Source of the DNA: Natronosalvus halobius
GTDB taxonomy: Archaea; Halobacteriota; Halobacteria; Halobacteriales; Natrialbaceae
DNA length: 64,000 nt
NCBI RefSeq assembly: GCF_024138145.1
Contig: NZ_CP099997.1
Span: 2,976,001-3,040,000 of the forward strand
Direction: 5' to 3'
The notes beneath the pieces were generated by a model. That model searched no databases. It saw only the letters and a list, made by a program, of their open reading frames with translations, and was not told the DNA's origin. Positions 34,296 to 44,064 of this stretch are shown in pieces. Position 1 is the stretch's first letter. Each line of letters opens with the position of its first letter. Made by a program: the position numbers and the translations under genes.

Positions 34296-34682
34296 TCAGT
34301 ACAGCAGCTGTTCGAGCTGATGACGTCGGCGCTCGAGGTCGACCTCTGGCTCGACCGACGGCTCGGCGAGCACCCGATCGATGGCCAGCAGTGGGTCGGC
34401 CCCGTGGCGCTCGACCGCCTCGAGGACGCCCTCGAGTTTCGTGCGGTTCGTCGCTAGTGACTCACAGAGACCGATCGCGAGCGCGAGCGCGACGCCGGCG
34501 TCGCCCGACGGAAACGAAGCACTCACGCGCGAGAAGTCGGGATCGCCCGCCCCGGAGCTGGCGGGCTCGACGCGAAGGCAGTGCGGACAGATTGCCGCCG
34601 TGTCGGTCTCTTCGGGAGCGTAGGCTCGAAGCGAGGGCGAAACCACGAAGGTGATCGGGTCGACGTCACAGGAGCAGTTCAT
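34296..34682 (-). CDS. Small cysteine-containing protein downstream of atpD (DUF6276-like)
   Basis: 128 aa. Begins MNCSCDVDPITFVVSPSLR and has a second cysteine pair ICPHCLRVEP at about 31-40, so a CxC...CxxC zinc site is likely. The C-terminal half is helical (ALALAIGLCESLATNRTKLEGVLEAVERHG). It follows atpD by 45 bp on the same strand, the arrangement I recall from other haloarchaea; the DUF number is from memory. No function known. Confidence 0.75.
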   Translation of the reverse strand: MNCSCDVDPITFVVSPSLRAYAPEETDTAAICPHCLRVEPASSGAGDPDFSRVSASFPSGDAGVALALAIGLCESLATNRTKLEGVLEAVERHGADPLLAIDRVLAEPSVEPEVDLERRRHQLEQLLY

Positions 34683-34727
34683 CGAAATGAAAACACGTGT
34701 CGACGATCTTCGAGACGGTACTGGTCC

Positions 34728-35444
34728 TCAGTTGGTGCCGGGAACGCCGCTGGCGGTCGCGGGTTCGCGCTCCTCGGCGTCGCGCTGGGTGCGGGCGAGT
34801 TCCTCCTCTTCGTCTTCCTCTGCCTCTTTCTTCTCCTTGATCTTCTTGAGCCGGAAAATCTCCTCGCGTTCTTGCTCCTCGAGTTTCTGCTCGATGTACT
34901 CCTTGTTCTCGTAGAGGTCGGGCAGGAGTTTGAACTCGAGGGCGTTGACGCGGCGCTTGGTGGTCTCGATCTCCCGCAACATCTTCTTCATCGCCGTCTC
35001 GACTTCGGCGGCGAGGATGATGCTCTGGAGGAGGTCCTCGTAGGCTTCGGCGGCCTCGTCGATGCGCGCGGAGGTGCCCATGATCCCGTAGCCACGCTGG
35101 TCGAGGCTCTTCGTGACCTTCGAGGACTCGATCTGGGGGACGACGACGCCCATGATGTTCTTCGACTCGGTCGTGATCTCGGGATGTTCCTGGAGGGCGG
35201 CGGCCGCCCCGCGAACGGCGACGTCGCCTTCCATCGCACGCGCCATGTTGATCGTCTTCTGGGCGCGCTCGTAGTCCTCCGAGAGTTCGCCGCGGACGTC
35301 CTGGGCCTGGTCCAGGATGTCCATGAACTCCATGATTAACCCGTCGCGTTTCTTCTCGAGCGTCCCGTGCCCGCGCTCGGAGAGGTCGATGCGATCCTCG
35401 ATCTGCATCAACTCTTTCCGGGTGGGTTTGACGTCCTTGGCCAT
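34728..35444 (-). CDS. atpD: A-type (V-type-like) ATP synthase subunit D
   Basis: 238 aa. Central-stalk rotor subunit linking the A3B3 head to the membrane ring. Starts [35 protein letters not shown] and forms two long helices: the N-terminal one and the C-terminal [36 protein letters not shown], making the rotor coiled coil. The end is charged and variable. The other atp genes are absent, as expected for haloarchaea, where atpD is often separate from or at the end of the main operon. Confidence 0.95.
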   Translation of the reverse strand: MAKDVKPTRKELMQIEDRIDLSERGHGTLEKKRDGLIMEFMDILDQAQDVRGELSEDYERAQKTINMARAMEGDVAVRGAAAALQEHPEITTESKNIMGVVVPQIESSKVTKSLDQRGYGIMGTSARIDEAAEAYEDLLQSIILAAEVETAMKKMLREIETTKRRVNALEFKLLPDLYENKEYIEQKLEEQEREEIFRLKKIKEKKEAEEDEEEELARTQRDAEEREPATASGVPGTN

Positions 35445-35636
35445 CTTGTGGGTGGGTTGCGCGCGCAGTCGGATAACTGTTTACAGTTGCAGTCACTGAT
35501 CGTTGCGCGTGCGTCTGCGTTCGACGACCGTAGGTGATTCGCCGACCGCTGGTGACCGCTGGTAATCGCTGGTGGGGAACTGATCGCACGGACCGAGAAA
35601 AAGTCGACTGCGTACCGAGACCGCTGGCGAGACCGG

Positions 35637-36059
35637 TTACTCGAGACTGATGTCCGAGGACTGCTCGGCGGGTTCGAAAACGACCTCGAGCACCCCGTTG
35701 TTGTAGGTCGCGGAGGCGGTGTGTTCGTTGACCCGGCGGGGAAGGGAGACGCGCTCGTCGTACTCACGGTGGTCACTCCGGGCGGAGATGGTGAGCGTCT
35801 TGCCGTCGCACTCGAGTTCGATGTTCTGCTTTTCGACGCCGGGGAGGTCGGCGATGACGCGGACTTCCTCCTCGGTGTCGTGAACGTCGACGTGGGTGTC
35901 GGCGCCGAAGCCGGCGTCGGTGTCCGTCCGCGACTCGAAGCCGACGTCTCCGCCAGCCATCATGTCGTTCATCATCCGCTCAATCTCTCGAAAGAGGTCG
36001 TCAAAGGGTTCGTCGCGGTCGTCTCGGCGCATGAGGGACTCTAGAAGTGGCAGGTGCAA
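35637..36059 (-). CDS. Hsp20/alpha-crystallin-family small heat shock protein
   Basis: 140 aa holdase chaperone. Alpha-crystallin domain at about 50-130: VDVHDTEEEVRVIADLPGV, NIELECDGKTLTISARS, YDERVSLPRRVNEHTASATYNNGVLEV. The N-terminal part (DDLFREIERMMNDMMAGG) is the usual amphipathic oligomerisation arm. It lacks the IxI C-terminal motif in classic form (ends SSDISLE). Stand-alone, between atpD and gapII. Confidence 0.92.
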   Translation of the reverse strand: MHLPLLESLMRRDDRDEPFDDLFREIERMMNDMMAGGDVGFESRTDTDAGFGADTHVDVHDTEEEVRVIADLPGVEKQNIELECDGKTLTISARSDHREYDERVSLPRRVNEHTASATYNNGVLEVVFEPAEQSSDISLE

Positions 36060-36237
36060 AAAGGTATTCCTCGAGGCGAGATCCTGAGAACGGGATCGAT
36101 GTGCTCGAGTGACGGCGACTCTGCTGTCGCTGGCGACTCGGTGTGAAACGGCGTGGTGGAGAATGGAACGTGGTTGGTAGTCGGCAGTCGTCAGCGTCGG
36201 GTTGTCAGCCGTCAGCCGTTGGTTCAGCCGCCAGCAA

Positions 36238-37308
36238 TCAGTCGTCGGCCGTCTGCGTATCGAGTCGCTTCACCGGACGGTCGCGAAGCCCTCCGAAGCC
36301 GATGCCGAGCGTCTCGTTCGTTAGCGACCGACTTTCGGGACCCGACAGGTGACCGGAGATTGCACGCAGGGCGTCGACGTTCTCGGGAACGACGTCGGAC
36401 TCCTGGTGGATCGCCTGCATGCAGTAGAGGTCCGAACCCTGGAGGGTGACCGACTCCTCCCAGATGCAGTTCTCCCAGATGTCGCCGCGGGGTCGACCGG
36501 CGTCGGCCGCCATGTCCTTGAGCGTCCCGGCGCCGTCGATGCGGGCGTACTCGGGGACCATGATAGTTCGCTCCTGGGCCGCCAGCAGGTCGCGCACGTC
36601 GTCTTCGCTCGCAGGCGGGTTCTCGAGGGTGACGTTGATGGCGTGGACGTGCATCATCGTCGTCGGCACCTTCAGGCCGATGGTGTCGATGTCGAGTTTC
36701 GGGAAGAGCGTCTGTACGTCGGGGCCGTGGTGGGAGGGGATGGAGACGGGGTCGGGGACGGCGTCGTTGATCGGGCCGCGTCCGGTCTGGTTCGGGTCGC
36801 CGCCGCGTCGAACCAATGTCGCTCGTACCTTCTCGATGCCGTAGGCCTCCTGGAGCGGGGCAACGAGTCGGGAGAGTCCGGTCGTGTTACAGGAGACGAC
36901 GCGGACGTAGTCGGCGTCTTCGGCCTCGTCGTAGTTCACGCGGGCGTTGAAACTCACTTCGGCGACGGTAGCGTCCTCGCCGCCCTGGAAGATCGCGGGC
37001 GTGTCGTGGCGCTCGTAGAGCGAGCGGTTTTCGGCACCGATCCCGGAGGGCGTTGCGTCGACGACGACGTCGCTTTCCTCGACGAGTTCGTCGACGGTGC
37101 CGGCGACGTCGACACCGATCTCACGAAACTCATCGATCCGCGTTTCGTCGACCACGTAGAGGGGGTAGCCGGCCTCGACGGCGCCGATGGCGACGTAATC
37201 AGGACTGACCTTGGCGACGCCACAGAGTTCCATGTCGGGCTGCGCCGTGACGGCGTCCGCGACGCGTTTCCCGATGGTTCCATATCCGTTGATTCCGACG
37301 CGGAGCAT
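36238..37308 (-). CDS. gapII: Type II (archaeal) glyceraldehyde-3-phosphate dehydrogenase
   Basis: 356 aa phosphorylating GAPDH of the archaeal class, expected to work in gluconeogenesis (as reported for GapII of Haloferax). Rossmann start [17 protein letters not shown], catalytic Cys in [15 protein letters not shown] (near residue 141), and [21 protein letters not shown] for phosphate binding. It is divergent from the type I enzyme gapI across 328 bp. Its promoter has ATTATA at 37335-37340 and a TACTC-N6-GAGT site further upstream, the position expected for activation by a TrmB-type regulator. Confidence 0.95.
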   Translation of the reverse strand: MLRVGINGYGTIGKRVADAVTAQPDMELCGVAKVSPDYVAIGAVEAGYPLYVVDETRIDEFREIGVDVAGTVDELVEESDVVVDATPSGIGAENRSLYERHDTPAIFQGGEDATVAEVSFNARVNYDEAEDADYVRVVSCNTTGLSRLVAPLQEAYGIEKVRATLVRRGGDPNQTGRGPINDAVPDPVSIPSHHGPDVQTLFPKLDIDTIGLKVPTTMMHVHAINVTLENPPASEDDVRDLLAAQERTIMVPEYARIDGAGTLKDMAADAGRPRGDIWENCIWEESVTLQGSDLYCMQAIHQESDVVPENVDALRAISGHLSGPESRSLTNETLGIGFGGLRDRPVKRLDTQTADD

Positions 37309-37334
37309 ACGAGGTCCACTCCACCGGCGACGGG

Positions 37335-37340
37335 TATAAT
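37335..37340 (-). promoter_or_regulatory. TATA box of gapII
   Basis: Minus-strand ATTATA, 29 nt from the gapII ATG, implying a leaderless mRNA. Confidence 0.6.
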
Positions 37341-37365
37341 TGTTTCGGACAGACTGATAGATGTT

Positions 37366-37381
37366 AACTCGTAATTGAGTA
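37366..37381 (-). promoter_or_regulatory. Candidate TrmB-type operator upstream of the gapII TATA box
   Basis: Minus strand reads TACTCAATTACGAGTT: inverted ACTC/GAGT arms with a 6-bp spacer, matching the TACT-N7-8-GAGTA motif recalled for Halobacterium TrmB except for the last base. It lies ~30 bp upstream of the TATA box, the activating position. Confidence 0.5.
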
Positions 37382-37605
37382 CTCTAGCGAATAATCGACG
37401 TACAGCATCGGGTTGGTAACGACACTCACAGCCGAACACATATCTTTTAATTTTTTCATAAATGGGGTTTAGCCACTCCGATATCGACCCTCCAGCACGT
37501 CGATCCCGTGTGATAGAACGCTCGAAAACTCCTGGTGTTAATTACGCTCTGCCTGTTCGTATCGATCCCGAGGTACGTTGGACGGTGTCGAGGGCCAGGG
37601 CAACT

Positions 37606-37613
37606 ACTTTAAC
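37606..37613 (+). promoter_or_regulatory. TATA box of gapI
   Basis: ACTTTAAC centred 28 nt before the gapI ATG, consistent with a transcript starting at or near the start codon. Confidence 0.55.
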
Positions 37614-37627
37614 CCTGGATAGCTTAG

Positions 37628-37643
37628 TACTCAGATATGAGTG
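37628..37643 (+). promoter_or_regulatory. Candidate TrmB-type operator overlapping the gapI transcription/translation start
   Basis: TACTCAGATATGAGTG has the same ACTC-N6-GAGT architecture as the gapII site but sits downstream of the TATA box and over the ATG, a repressing position. Confidence 0.5.
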
Positions 37644-38704
37644 AACATTCATTCGCCGAAGACACTTCCACGGACGGCGTGGTTCGCGTCGGCCTCAACG
37701 GATTTGGCCGAATCGGTCGGAACGTCCTGCGCGCATCCCTCGAGTACGACGGGATCGAAATCGTCGCCATCAACGACGTGATGGACAACGACGACATGGA
37801 GTACCTGCTCCGGTACGACTCCGTCCACGGTCGACTCGACGTCGTCGAGCGCGACGATGACACCCTATTCGTCGGTGACCAGGAGATTCGACTGCTCAAC
37901 GAGCGCGACCCCACCGAGTTGCCGTGGGAGGAGTTCGACGTCGACGTCGCCTTCGAGGCGACCGGCCTATTTCGTTCCCACGACGACGCTGCCATGCACA
38001 TCGAGGCCGGCGCCGACAAGGTCATCATCTCCGCACCCCCGAAGGGCGAGAAGGACGTCTCGATGTTCGTCTACGGTGTCAACCACGACGAGTACGAGGG
38101 CGAGGACATCCTCTCGAACGCCTCCTGTACCACGAACAGCGTCGCCCCCGTCGCCAAGGTACTCGACGAGGAGTTCGGCATCGCCTCGGGCCTGCTCACC
38201 ACGGTCCACGCCTACACCGGCACGCAGTCGCTCGTCGACGGCCCCGAATCGAAGCGCCGCCGCGGTCGCGCCGCCGCCGAGAATATCATCCCCACGACGA
38301 CCGGCGCCGCCATCGCCACGACCGAAGTCCTCCCCGAACTCGAGGGGAAACTCGACGGCATGGCGATTCGCGTCCCCGTCCCCAACGGCTCGATCACCGA
38401 CCTGACGGTCGATCTCGAGGCCGACGTCACCAGGGAGGACCTCGAGGCCGCCATCCGCGAAGCCGCCGACGGCGACCTCGCCGGCGTGCTCGGCTACACC
38501 GACGAGGAAATCGTCTCCCGGGACATCGTCGGCCTCCCGTTCTCCTCGTACGTCGACCTCGAGTCCGCGATGGTGCTCGAGGACGGTCTCGTGAAGATCC
38601 TCACGTGGTACGACAACGAGTACGGCTTCTCGAACCGCATGCTCGACCTCGCGACGTACGTGATCGCCGAGGACGAGGCTGAAGCGGAAGCCCCGACGCA
38701 GTAG
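37637..38704 (+). CDS. gapI: Type I (bacterial-type) glyceraldehyde-3-phosphate dehydrogenase
   Basis: 355 aa. Class I GAPDH, expected to act in the lower glycolytic / semi-phosphorylative Entner-Doudoroff direction in haloarchaea. Motifs: VGLNGFGRIGRNVLRASL (NAD loop), SNASCTTNSVAPVAKV with the catalytic Cys near 158, RRGRAAAENIIPTTTGAA for phosphate, and WYDNEYGFSNRMLDL at the end. The N-terminal ~13 residues (SEHSFAEDTSTDG) extend beyond most homologues. 88 bp upstream of pgk, on the same strand. Confidence 0.95.
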   Translation: MSEHSFAEDTSTDGVVRVGLNGFGRIGRNVLRASLEYDGIEIVAINDVMDNDDMEYLLRYDSVHGRLDVVERDDDTLFVGDQEIRLLNERDPTELPWEEFDVDVAFEATGLFRSHDDAAMHIEAGADKVIISAPPKGEKDVSMFVYGVNHDEYEGEDILSNASCTTNSVAPVAKVLDEEFGIASGLLTTVHAYTGTQSLVDGPESKRRRGRAAAENIIPTTTGAAIATTEVLPELEGKLDGMAIRVPVPNGSITDLTVDLEADVTREDLEAAIREAADGDLAGVLGYTDEEIVSRDIVGLPFSSYVDLESAMVLEDGLVKILTWYDNEYGFSNRMLDLATYVIAEDEAEAEAPTQ

Positions 38705-38792
38705 CCCCACTCGAGTCGTCGTTCGCGACGGTCCGGACGAAACACCTGGTAATTCCGTCCCTTTTAAGCGATCGCGTGACGCGCGTACGGAT

Positions 38793-39998
38793 ATGTTCGA
38801 CACCATCGACGACATCGAACCCGGCCAACGACTGCTCGTCCGCGTCGACCTCAACGCGCCCGTCCAGGACGGCCGTGCCCAGGACAACCGTCGCTTCGCT
38901 CGCCACGCCGACTCGATTCGCGCGCTGCTCGAGGACGACCACGCCGTCGCCATCATGGCTCACCAGGGCCGACCCGGTCGGGACACGTTCATCTCCCTCG
39001 AGAGTCACGCCGAAATCCTCGCCGGCCACCTCGACCGACCCGTCGACTTCGTCGCCGACACCTACGGCGAGGCGGCCCTCGAGGCCATCGACGACCTCGA
39101 GGCCGGCGACGTCCTGGTGCTCGAGAACGTCCGTATGTGCGAAGACGAACTCCCCGAGAAGGACCCCGAGGAACACGCCGACAGCGAGTTCGTACGAACC
39201 CTCGCCCCGCACTTCGACGCCTACGTCAACGACGCCTACTCGGCGGCCCACCGCGCCCACGCCTCTCTCGTCGGCTTCCCCCTCGTGATGGACGCCTACG
39301 CGGGGCCGGTGATGGACGCCGAGTACACCGCCAACTCCGCCATCCAGGACCGCGAGTTCGACGGCCCCGTGACGATGGTACTGGGCGGAACCAAGGCCGA
39401 GGACCTCATCCCGGTCATCGAGCAGGTCGACGAGACGGTCGACCGCTTCTGCCTGGGTGGCATCGTCGGCGAGCTCTTCCTCCGGGCGGCCGGCCACGAC
39501 GTGGGTTACGACGTCGACGGCACCGAGTTCTTCGACCACCAGTGGGGCGACCAGGCTGACACCATCGAGCGCATCCTCGAGACCTACGGCGACCGACTCA
39601 CCCTCGCGACGGACCTCGCTTACGAAGGCGACGACGGTGACCGCGCCGAAACCGACGTCGAGGGTCTCGAGAAGAACACCTCCTACCTCGACGTGGGCAG
39701 CGACACCGCCGACACGTACGCCGACCTCGTCCAGGACTCCGAGGCGGTCTTCGTGAAGGGCGCACTGGGCGTCTTCGAGGACGAGCGCTTCGCGGACGGG
39801 ACCGTCGAGATCCTCGGGGCCATCGCCGAAACCGACTGCTTCTCGGTCGTCGGCGGCGGCGACACCTCACGGGCTATCGAACTGTACGGGCTCGACGAGG
39901 CCGACTTCTCTCACGTCTCCATCGCGGGCGGCGCCTACGTTCGGGCGCTCACGGGTGACACGCTGGTCGGCGTCGAGGTGCTCGAGCGGGAGGCCTGA
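38793..39998 (+). CDS. pgk: Phosphoglycerate kinase
   Basis: 401 aa. Transfers phosphate between 1,3-bisphosphoglycerate and ADP, the step next to GAPDH. N-terminal substrate domain has LLVRVDLNAPVQDGR (family RVDxNVP), HQGRPGRDTF, LENVRMCEDELPEKD and FVNDAYSAAHRAH-like AYVNDAYSAAHRAH. C-terminal nucleotide domain has VLGGTKAEDLIPVIE and VVGGGDTSRAIE. Codirectional with gapI with a separate short spacer containing a TTTTAA-like element, so it may have its own promoter as well as read-through. Confidence 0.95.
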   Translation: MFDTIDDIEPGQRLLVRVDLNAPVQDGRAQDNRRFARHADSIRALLEDDHAVAIMAHQGRPGRDTFISLESHAEILAGHLDRPVDFVADTYGEAALEAIDDLEAGDVLVLENVRMCEDELPEKDPEEHADSEFVRTLAPHFDAYVNDAYSAAHRAHASLVGFPLVMDAYAGPVMDAEYTANSAIQDREFDGPVTMVLGGTKAEDLIPVIEQVDETVDRFCLGGIVGELFLRAAGHDVGYDVDGTEFFDHQWGDQADTIERILETYGDRLTLATDLAYEGDDGDRAETDVEGLEKNTSYLDVGSDTADTYADLVQDSEAVFVKGALGVFEDERFADGTVEILGAIAETDCFSVVGGGDTSRAIELYGLDEADFSHVSIAGGAYVRALTGDTLVGVEVLEREA

Positions 39999-40120
39999 TA
40001 CTGTACTCCGACCGAGGACACCGCTTGTACCCGACCAGCACCGCCTGGACTCGCCGATACCACCTGGACTCGACCGACGACACCGGCACCGCTCGAGTCA
40101 CCGAATCACCCGTCCCAGAG

Positions 40121-41000
40121 TCAATCGGACTCGACGGGATCACCCTCGTTTCCAGTGGCCGTCGGCTCCTCGAGCGACCCCCGTTCACCGGTGGCGGGTT
40201 CGGCAATCGTACGCCCGAAACGACACTTGCTGACCCGTACCCGCGGATCGGTTCCTACGACACCACCACGATTCGGCGACGAGACCTCGAACACTACGTC
40301 CGATACCTGTACCGTCAGCCGCCGGTTCCGTGGCTCGTGGCCGTCACACAGACCGTACAGGACGACCACGCTCTCTGTCTCGACCACTCGTTCGGCCACC
40401 GACGAGAGAAACTCTCGATAGACTCGTCAATCCGCCCGCTCGAGGGCATCCACGACGTCGACGATCACCGTCGCCCCCTCCGGTAGCTTCTCCAGTAACT
40501 CGAGGACCCGGTCCAGGTCGTCCTCGGTATGCTCGCCCATAAGCGATCGAATCGTTGGCGTCCCCGTCCGCCGGGGCGTCCGCCGAATCGCCCGCTCGAG
40601 TTGCGCCTTCGAACGATCGGTTACGATGTACAGCGTGCCGCGAACGGCCGTAACTCCGTAGAGGAGGTGTTCGACCTGGCTCGCGGGTGGCGCCATCAGC
40701 GTCACGATCGATCCGGCCGGAACGCCACCGCCGAGCGCACGGTCGACCCCGTCGACGCCGAAGGAGAGTCGTCCACGGTCGGCATTTCCGGCGGTCGTCA
40801 ACCCGAATCGCTCGAATCGGTCGACGACGCGGTCGAACGCGTCGGTGGCAGCATCTGCGGTCAGCGGCGAGGACGCCTCCACCTCGGGAATGGCCCCCAG
40901 CGCTTCGACGCCGAGACGGGCCTCGAGCCCCGACGGAACGGCGTCACACCGGGTGCAGACAATGCCCAGAATCGGAACGCCGAGTCGGCGAGCGACGGGG
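40121..41000 (-). pseudogene. Remnant of a MinD-like/RAD55-like (RecA-superfamily) ATPase gene: 5' truncated and with an in-frame stop
   Basis: Minus-strand homology runs from about 41000 to the TGA at 40121. The first part (ARRLGVPILGIVCTRCDAV, then LGAIPEV) resembles the C-terminal end of MinD-type ATPases. The next part is a RecA/RAD55-like domain: RLSFGVDGVDRALGGGVPAGS, VTLMAPPASQVEHLLYGV, EGATVIVDVVDALERAD. There an in-frame TGA (40427-40429) interrupts the gene, and homology resumes in the same frame: RVYREFLSSVAERVVET, VVVLYGLCDGHEPRNRRL, VSDVVFEV. No MinD N-terminus with a P-loop precedes it; the same DNA encodes another gene's end on the plus strand. Family naming is from recalled patterns. 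Confidence 0.6.
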
Positions 41001-41392
41001 ATCCCCTCGAGGTCCGGGACGAGGACGGTCGCCTCGTCGCGACGGGCGTTCTGTGCGGGGTCGACGGCCCTACCGCGACGATCCTCGTCGAGGCCAGTGT
41101 GGCGGCGGATATCGAGGACGAGCACCGCTACCGGCTCGCGATCCGGGCTGCGAACTCCGACGACGGACGAGAACTGGTTCGGCAGATCCAGCGCGCGCCA
41201 GAGACAATTTCGACGCGAACGGTCGAGCCCGGGAACGACCTCGAAGGCGAGTTCGTCGAGTGGGTTCCGGGAACCGTCCTGGTGATCGAACGCGACGACG
41301 GCCTCCACCCGTTCCCGGCGGGCCGCGAACCGATTCGCGCAGGCGACCGGATTCACGCCTTTGGCGCGCCTGACGAACTGGCGGCGCTGTGA
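41000..41392 (+). pseudogene. Remnant of a TrkA-C-domain protein gene (5' truncated)
   Basis: From about 41000 the plus strand encodes a convincing C-terminal TrkA-C-type regulatory domain: LEVRDEDGRLVATGVLCGVDG, a strand-rich middle, then LEGEFVEWVPGTVLVIER and REPIRAGDRIHAFGAPDELAAL (compare GDxLLVxGxxexL in the family). Such domains gate K+ channels or transporters. The frame is open to 40529, but upstream residues are Arg/Pro-rich antisense of the RAD55-like remnant, and no in-frame start codon lies near the domain boundary. It ends 51 bp before srp54. Confidence 0.58.
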
Positions 41393-41411
41393 CTGCGGCC
41401 AACGGACAAGG

Positions 41412-41419
41412 CTTTAACC
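41412..41419 (+). promoter_or_regulatory. TATA box of srp54
   Basis: CTTTAACC centred ~29 nt before ATG 41444 and ~23 nt before ATG 41438, favouring the second as a leaderless start. Confidence 0.5.
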
Positions 41420-41443
41420 GCATCGTCGCCTATCGGCATGCAA

Positions 41444-42835
41444 ATGGTACTCGACGATCTCGGAAGTTCCCTCCGAGGCACCCTCGACAAACTCCGCGGC
41501 AAGTCACGCATCTCCGAGGAGGACGTCGAGGAGGTCGTCAAGGAGATTCAGCGGTCGTTGCTGTCGGCCGACGTCGACGTCTCCCTCGTGATGGAGCTCT
41601 CGGACAACATCAAGACCCGCGCGCTCGAGGAGGAGCCGCCAGCGGGAACGCCCGCCCGCGATTTCGTCCTCCGCATCGTCTACGAGGAACTGGTTGATCT
41701 CATCGGCGAGTCGACCGACCTGCCCCTCGAGGAACAGACCATCCTGCTGGCGGGGCTCCAGGGGTCGGGGAAGACGACTACGTCCGCGAAGATGGCGTGG
41801 TGGTTCTCGACGAAGGGGCTCCGGCCCGCCGTGATCCAGACCGACACGTTCCGGCCCGGTGCCTACGAGCAGGCCAAAGAGATGTGCCGCCGCGCGGAGG
41901 TCGACTTCTACGGCGACCCCGACGGCGACGACCCGGTCCAGATCGCCCGCGACGGCCTCGAGGCGACGAGTGAGGCCGACGTTCACATCGTCGACACGGC
42001 AGGTCGCCACGCCCTGGAGGACGATCTGATCGACGAAATCGAGGACATCGAGGACGTGGTCGACCCCGACGTCGGCCTGCTGGTGCTCGACGCCGCGATC
42101 GGTCAGGGGGCGAAAGACCAGGCCCAGCAGTTCGACGAGTCTGTGGGCATCGACGGCGTCGTCATCACCAAACTCGACGGAACGGCGAAGGGTGGTGGCG
42201 CCCTGACGGCGGTCGACCAGACGGACTCCTCCATCGCCTTTCTCGGGACCGGCGAGGAGGTCCAGGACATCGAGCGCTTCGAACCCAACGGGTTTATCTC
42301 CCGACTTCTGGGGATGGGCGACCTCGCCCAGCTCGCCGAGCGCGTCGAGCGCGCGATGGAACATACCGGCGAGGAGGAAGACGACTGGGACCCCGAGGAC
42401 ATGCTCGAGGGACAGTTCACGCTGAAGGACATGCAAAAGCAGATGGAGGCGATGAACAACATGGGCCCCCTCGATCAGGTGCTCGACATGATCCCCGGCT
42501 TCGGCGGCGGGATCAAGGACCAGTTGCCCGACGACGCGATGGACGTCACCCAGGATCGGATGCGGACCTTCGAGGTAATCATGGATTCGATGACCGACGC
42601 CGAGAAGGAGTACCCGCGGGCGATCGGCGCCGATCAGATTCGCCGGATTGCTCGCGGTTCCGGGACCTCGGAGGAGAGCGTTCGGGAACTCCTCCAGCAG
42701 TTCAAGATGATGGAACGGACCCTCAAGCAGTTCCAGGGAATGGGATCGGACAAGGAGATGCAACGGATGATGCAGCAGATGCAACAGCAGGGTGGCGGCG
42801 GCATGGGCGGTATGGGTGGCGGCGGCCCGTTCTGA
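41444..42835 (+). CDS. srp54: Signal recognition particle 54 kDa protein
   Basis: 463 aa GTPase (Ffh/SRP54) that binds signal peptides and 7S RNA and docks to FtsY. N domain: [21 protein letters not shown] domain: P-loop [17 protein letters not shown] (near 107), [28 protein letters not shown], and [14 protein letters not shown] domain from about 300 with [19 protein letters not shown] and the RNA-binding [19 protein letters not shown]. It ends in a Met/Gln/Gly-rich tail. ATG 41438 would add two residues (MQ); 41444 fits the family and TATA spacing. Confidence 0.97.
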   Translation: MVLDDLGSSLRGTLDKLRGKSRISEEDVEEVVKEIQRSLLSADVDVSLVMELSDNIKTRALEEEPPAGTPARDFVLRIVYEELVDLIGESTDLPLEEQTILLAGLQGSGKTTTSAKMAWWFSTKGLRPAVIQTDTFRPGAYEQAKEMCRRAEVDFYGDPDGDDPVQIARDGLEATSEADVHIVDTAGRHALEDDLIDEIEDIEDVVDPDVGLLVLDAAIGQGAKDQAQQFDESVGIDGVVITKLDGTAKGGGALTAVDQTDSSIAFLGTGEEVQDIERFEPNGFISRLLGMGDLAQLAERVERAMEHTGEEEDDWDPEDMLEGQFTLKDMQKQMEAMNNMGPLDQVLDMIPGFGGGIKDQLPDDAMDVTQDRMRTFEVIMDSMTDAEKEYPRAIGADQIRRIARGSGTSEESVRELLQQFKMMERTLKQFQGMGSDKEMQRMMQQMQQQGGGGMGGMGGGGPF

Positions 42836-42991
42836 GAAGCCAGTTGCGGTCTCTCGAGGACGGCTGGTTCGGCTCTCTCGGTGACGCGATCGTCCCCTTC
42901 ATTCGCTCGTTGAGTCGGATTCCACTCCTGTCGCTCCCTGTTATCGAGTCCACTCTCGAAATTCGTCGTCAAAACGCGATTCGAGGCCGTT

Positions 42992-43906
42992 TCAGGCAAT
43001 CTTCCCGTACTGGTCGGTGAGCTTTTCGGCGGCCTCTCCCAGCTGTTCGCGCTCGTAGGCCGAGAGGTCCCACTCGACGACCTCTTCGACGCCGTTCGAG
43101 CCGAGTTTCGCGGGGACGCCGAAGGCGGTGTCCTCGTGGCCGAACTCGCCCTCGAGGACGACGCTGGCGGGCAGCACTTCGCCGGTGTCACGGAGGACGG
43201 CCTCGACCATGTGAGCGACGCCGGCGGCGGGCCCCCACTCGGTGGCGCCTTTCTTCTCGATGACGTTCATCGCAGAGGTCTGAAGTTCGTTCAGGATCTC
43301 TTCCTTCTCGTCGTCCGAGAACGAGTGATCCTCGCCGTCGACGCGCACTTTCGAGAACACGGGAACCTGTGCGTCGCCGTGTTCGCCGAGAATCGTCGCC
43401 TGGACGTTCTGGACGGGGACGTCGTAGCGCTGGGAGAGGACGTACCGGAACCGGGCGGAGTCGAGGCGGCCGCCGAAGCCGATCACTTGCTCCCGGCTTC
43501 GATCCCCCGTCTCGTAGAGGTGCCGGTTCAGCAGGTCGACCGGGTTCGATGTGGTGATCGTCACGAAATCGTCGTTGTGTTCGGCGAGCGAGGAGCCGAT
43601 GTCCTCCATGATCGGGGCGTTGTCGCCCGCGAGGTCGATCCGGGTCTGGCCGGGCTGGCGGGGGATGCCGGCCGTGATGACGACGACGTCCGATCCCGCG
43701 GTGTCCTCGTAACCGCCCTGGCGGACGACCGTGTTCGAATCGTAGGCGACGCCGTGGTTGACGTCGGCCGCCTGGCCGACCGTGTCGTCTTCCTTGTCCG
43801 GAATGTCGACGAAGACGAGTTCGTCAGCGATCCCACGCAGTGCGATGTTGTAGCCCGCTGCAGCCCCGACGGTGCCGGCCGCGCCGACCACGCTCACTTT
43901 TGTCAT
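42992..43906 (-). CDS. mdh: Malate dehydrogenase (LDH-like)
   Basis: 304 aa, TCA-cycle enzyme oxidising malate to oxaloacetate. Start [21 protein letters not shown] is the dinucleotide loop, followed by [11 protein letters not shown], whose acidic residue favours NAD. The substrate loop [18 protein letters not shown] has Arg at the specificity position (LDHs carry Gln there), and catalytic His is in [14 protein letters not shown]. It closely resembles the tetrameric halophilic MDH of Haloarcula. Convergent with srp54. Confidence 0.96.
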   Translation of the reverse strand: MTKVSVVGAAGTVGAAAGYNIALRGIADELVFVDIPDKEDDTVGQAADVNHGVAYDSNTVVRQGGYEDTAGSDVVVITAGIPRQPGQTRIDLAGDNAPIMEDIGSSLAEHNDDFVTITTSNPVDLLNRHLYETGDRSREQVIGFGGRLDSARFRYVLSQRYDVPVQNVQATILGEHGDAQVPVFSKVRVDGEDHSFSDDEKEEILNELQTSAMNVIEKKGATEWGPAAGVAHMVEAVLRDTGEVLPASVVLEGEFGHEDTAFGVPAKLGSNGVEEVVEWDLSAYEREQLGEAAEKLTDQYGKIA

Positions 43907-44064
43907 ACCACGTTCCTCGTCACCTGCCAGGGCGTTAAATCCGTCGGAAAGACGGGTTCGAGAAGCCGTCCAGGCGGCCGAACTCCGTGGGCGGACACGC
44001 TTCGAGTCGCTGGCATTCGTCGGGAACCGAACCAGCCTTGGTCGCTCGAACCCCTCCCTCGAGT

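Noticed and set aside
40025-40486. 153-codon plus-strand ORF after pgk
   Set aside because: Antisense of the RAD55-like remnant, with no recognisable domain and an atypical composition.
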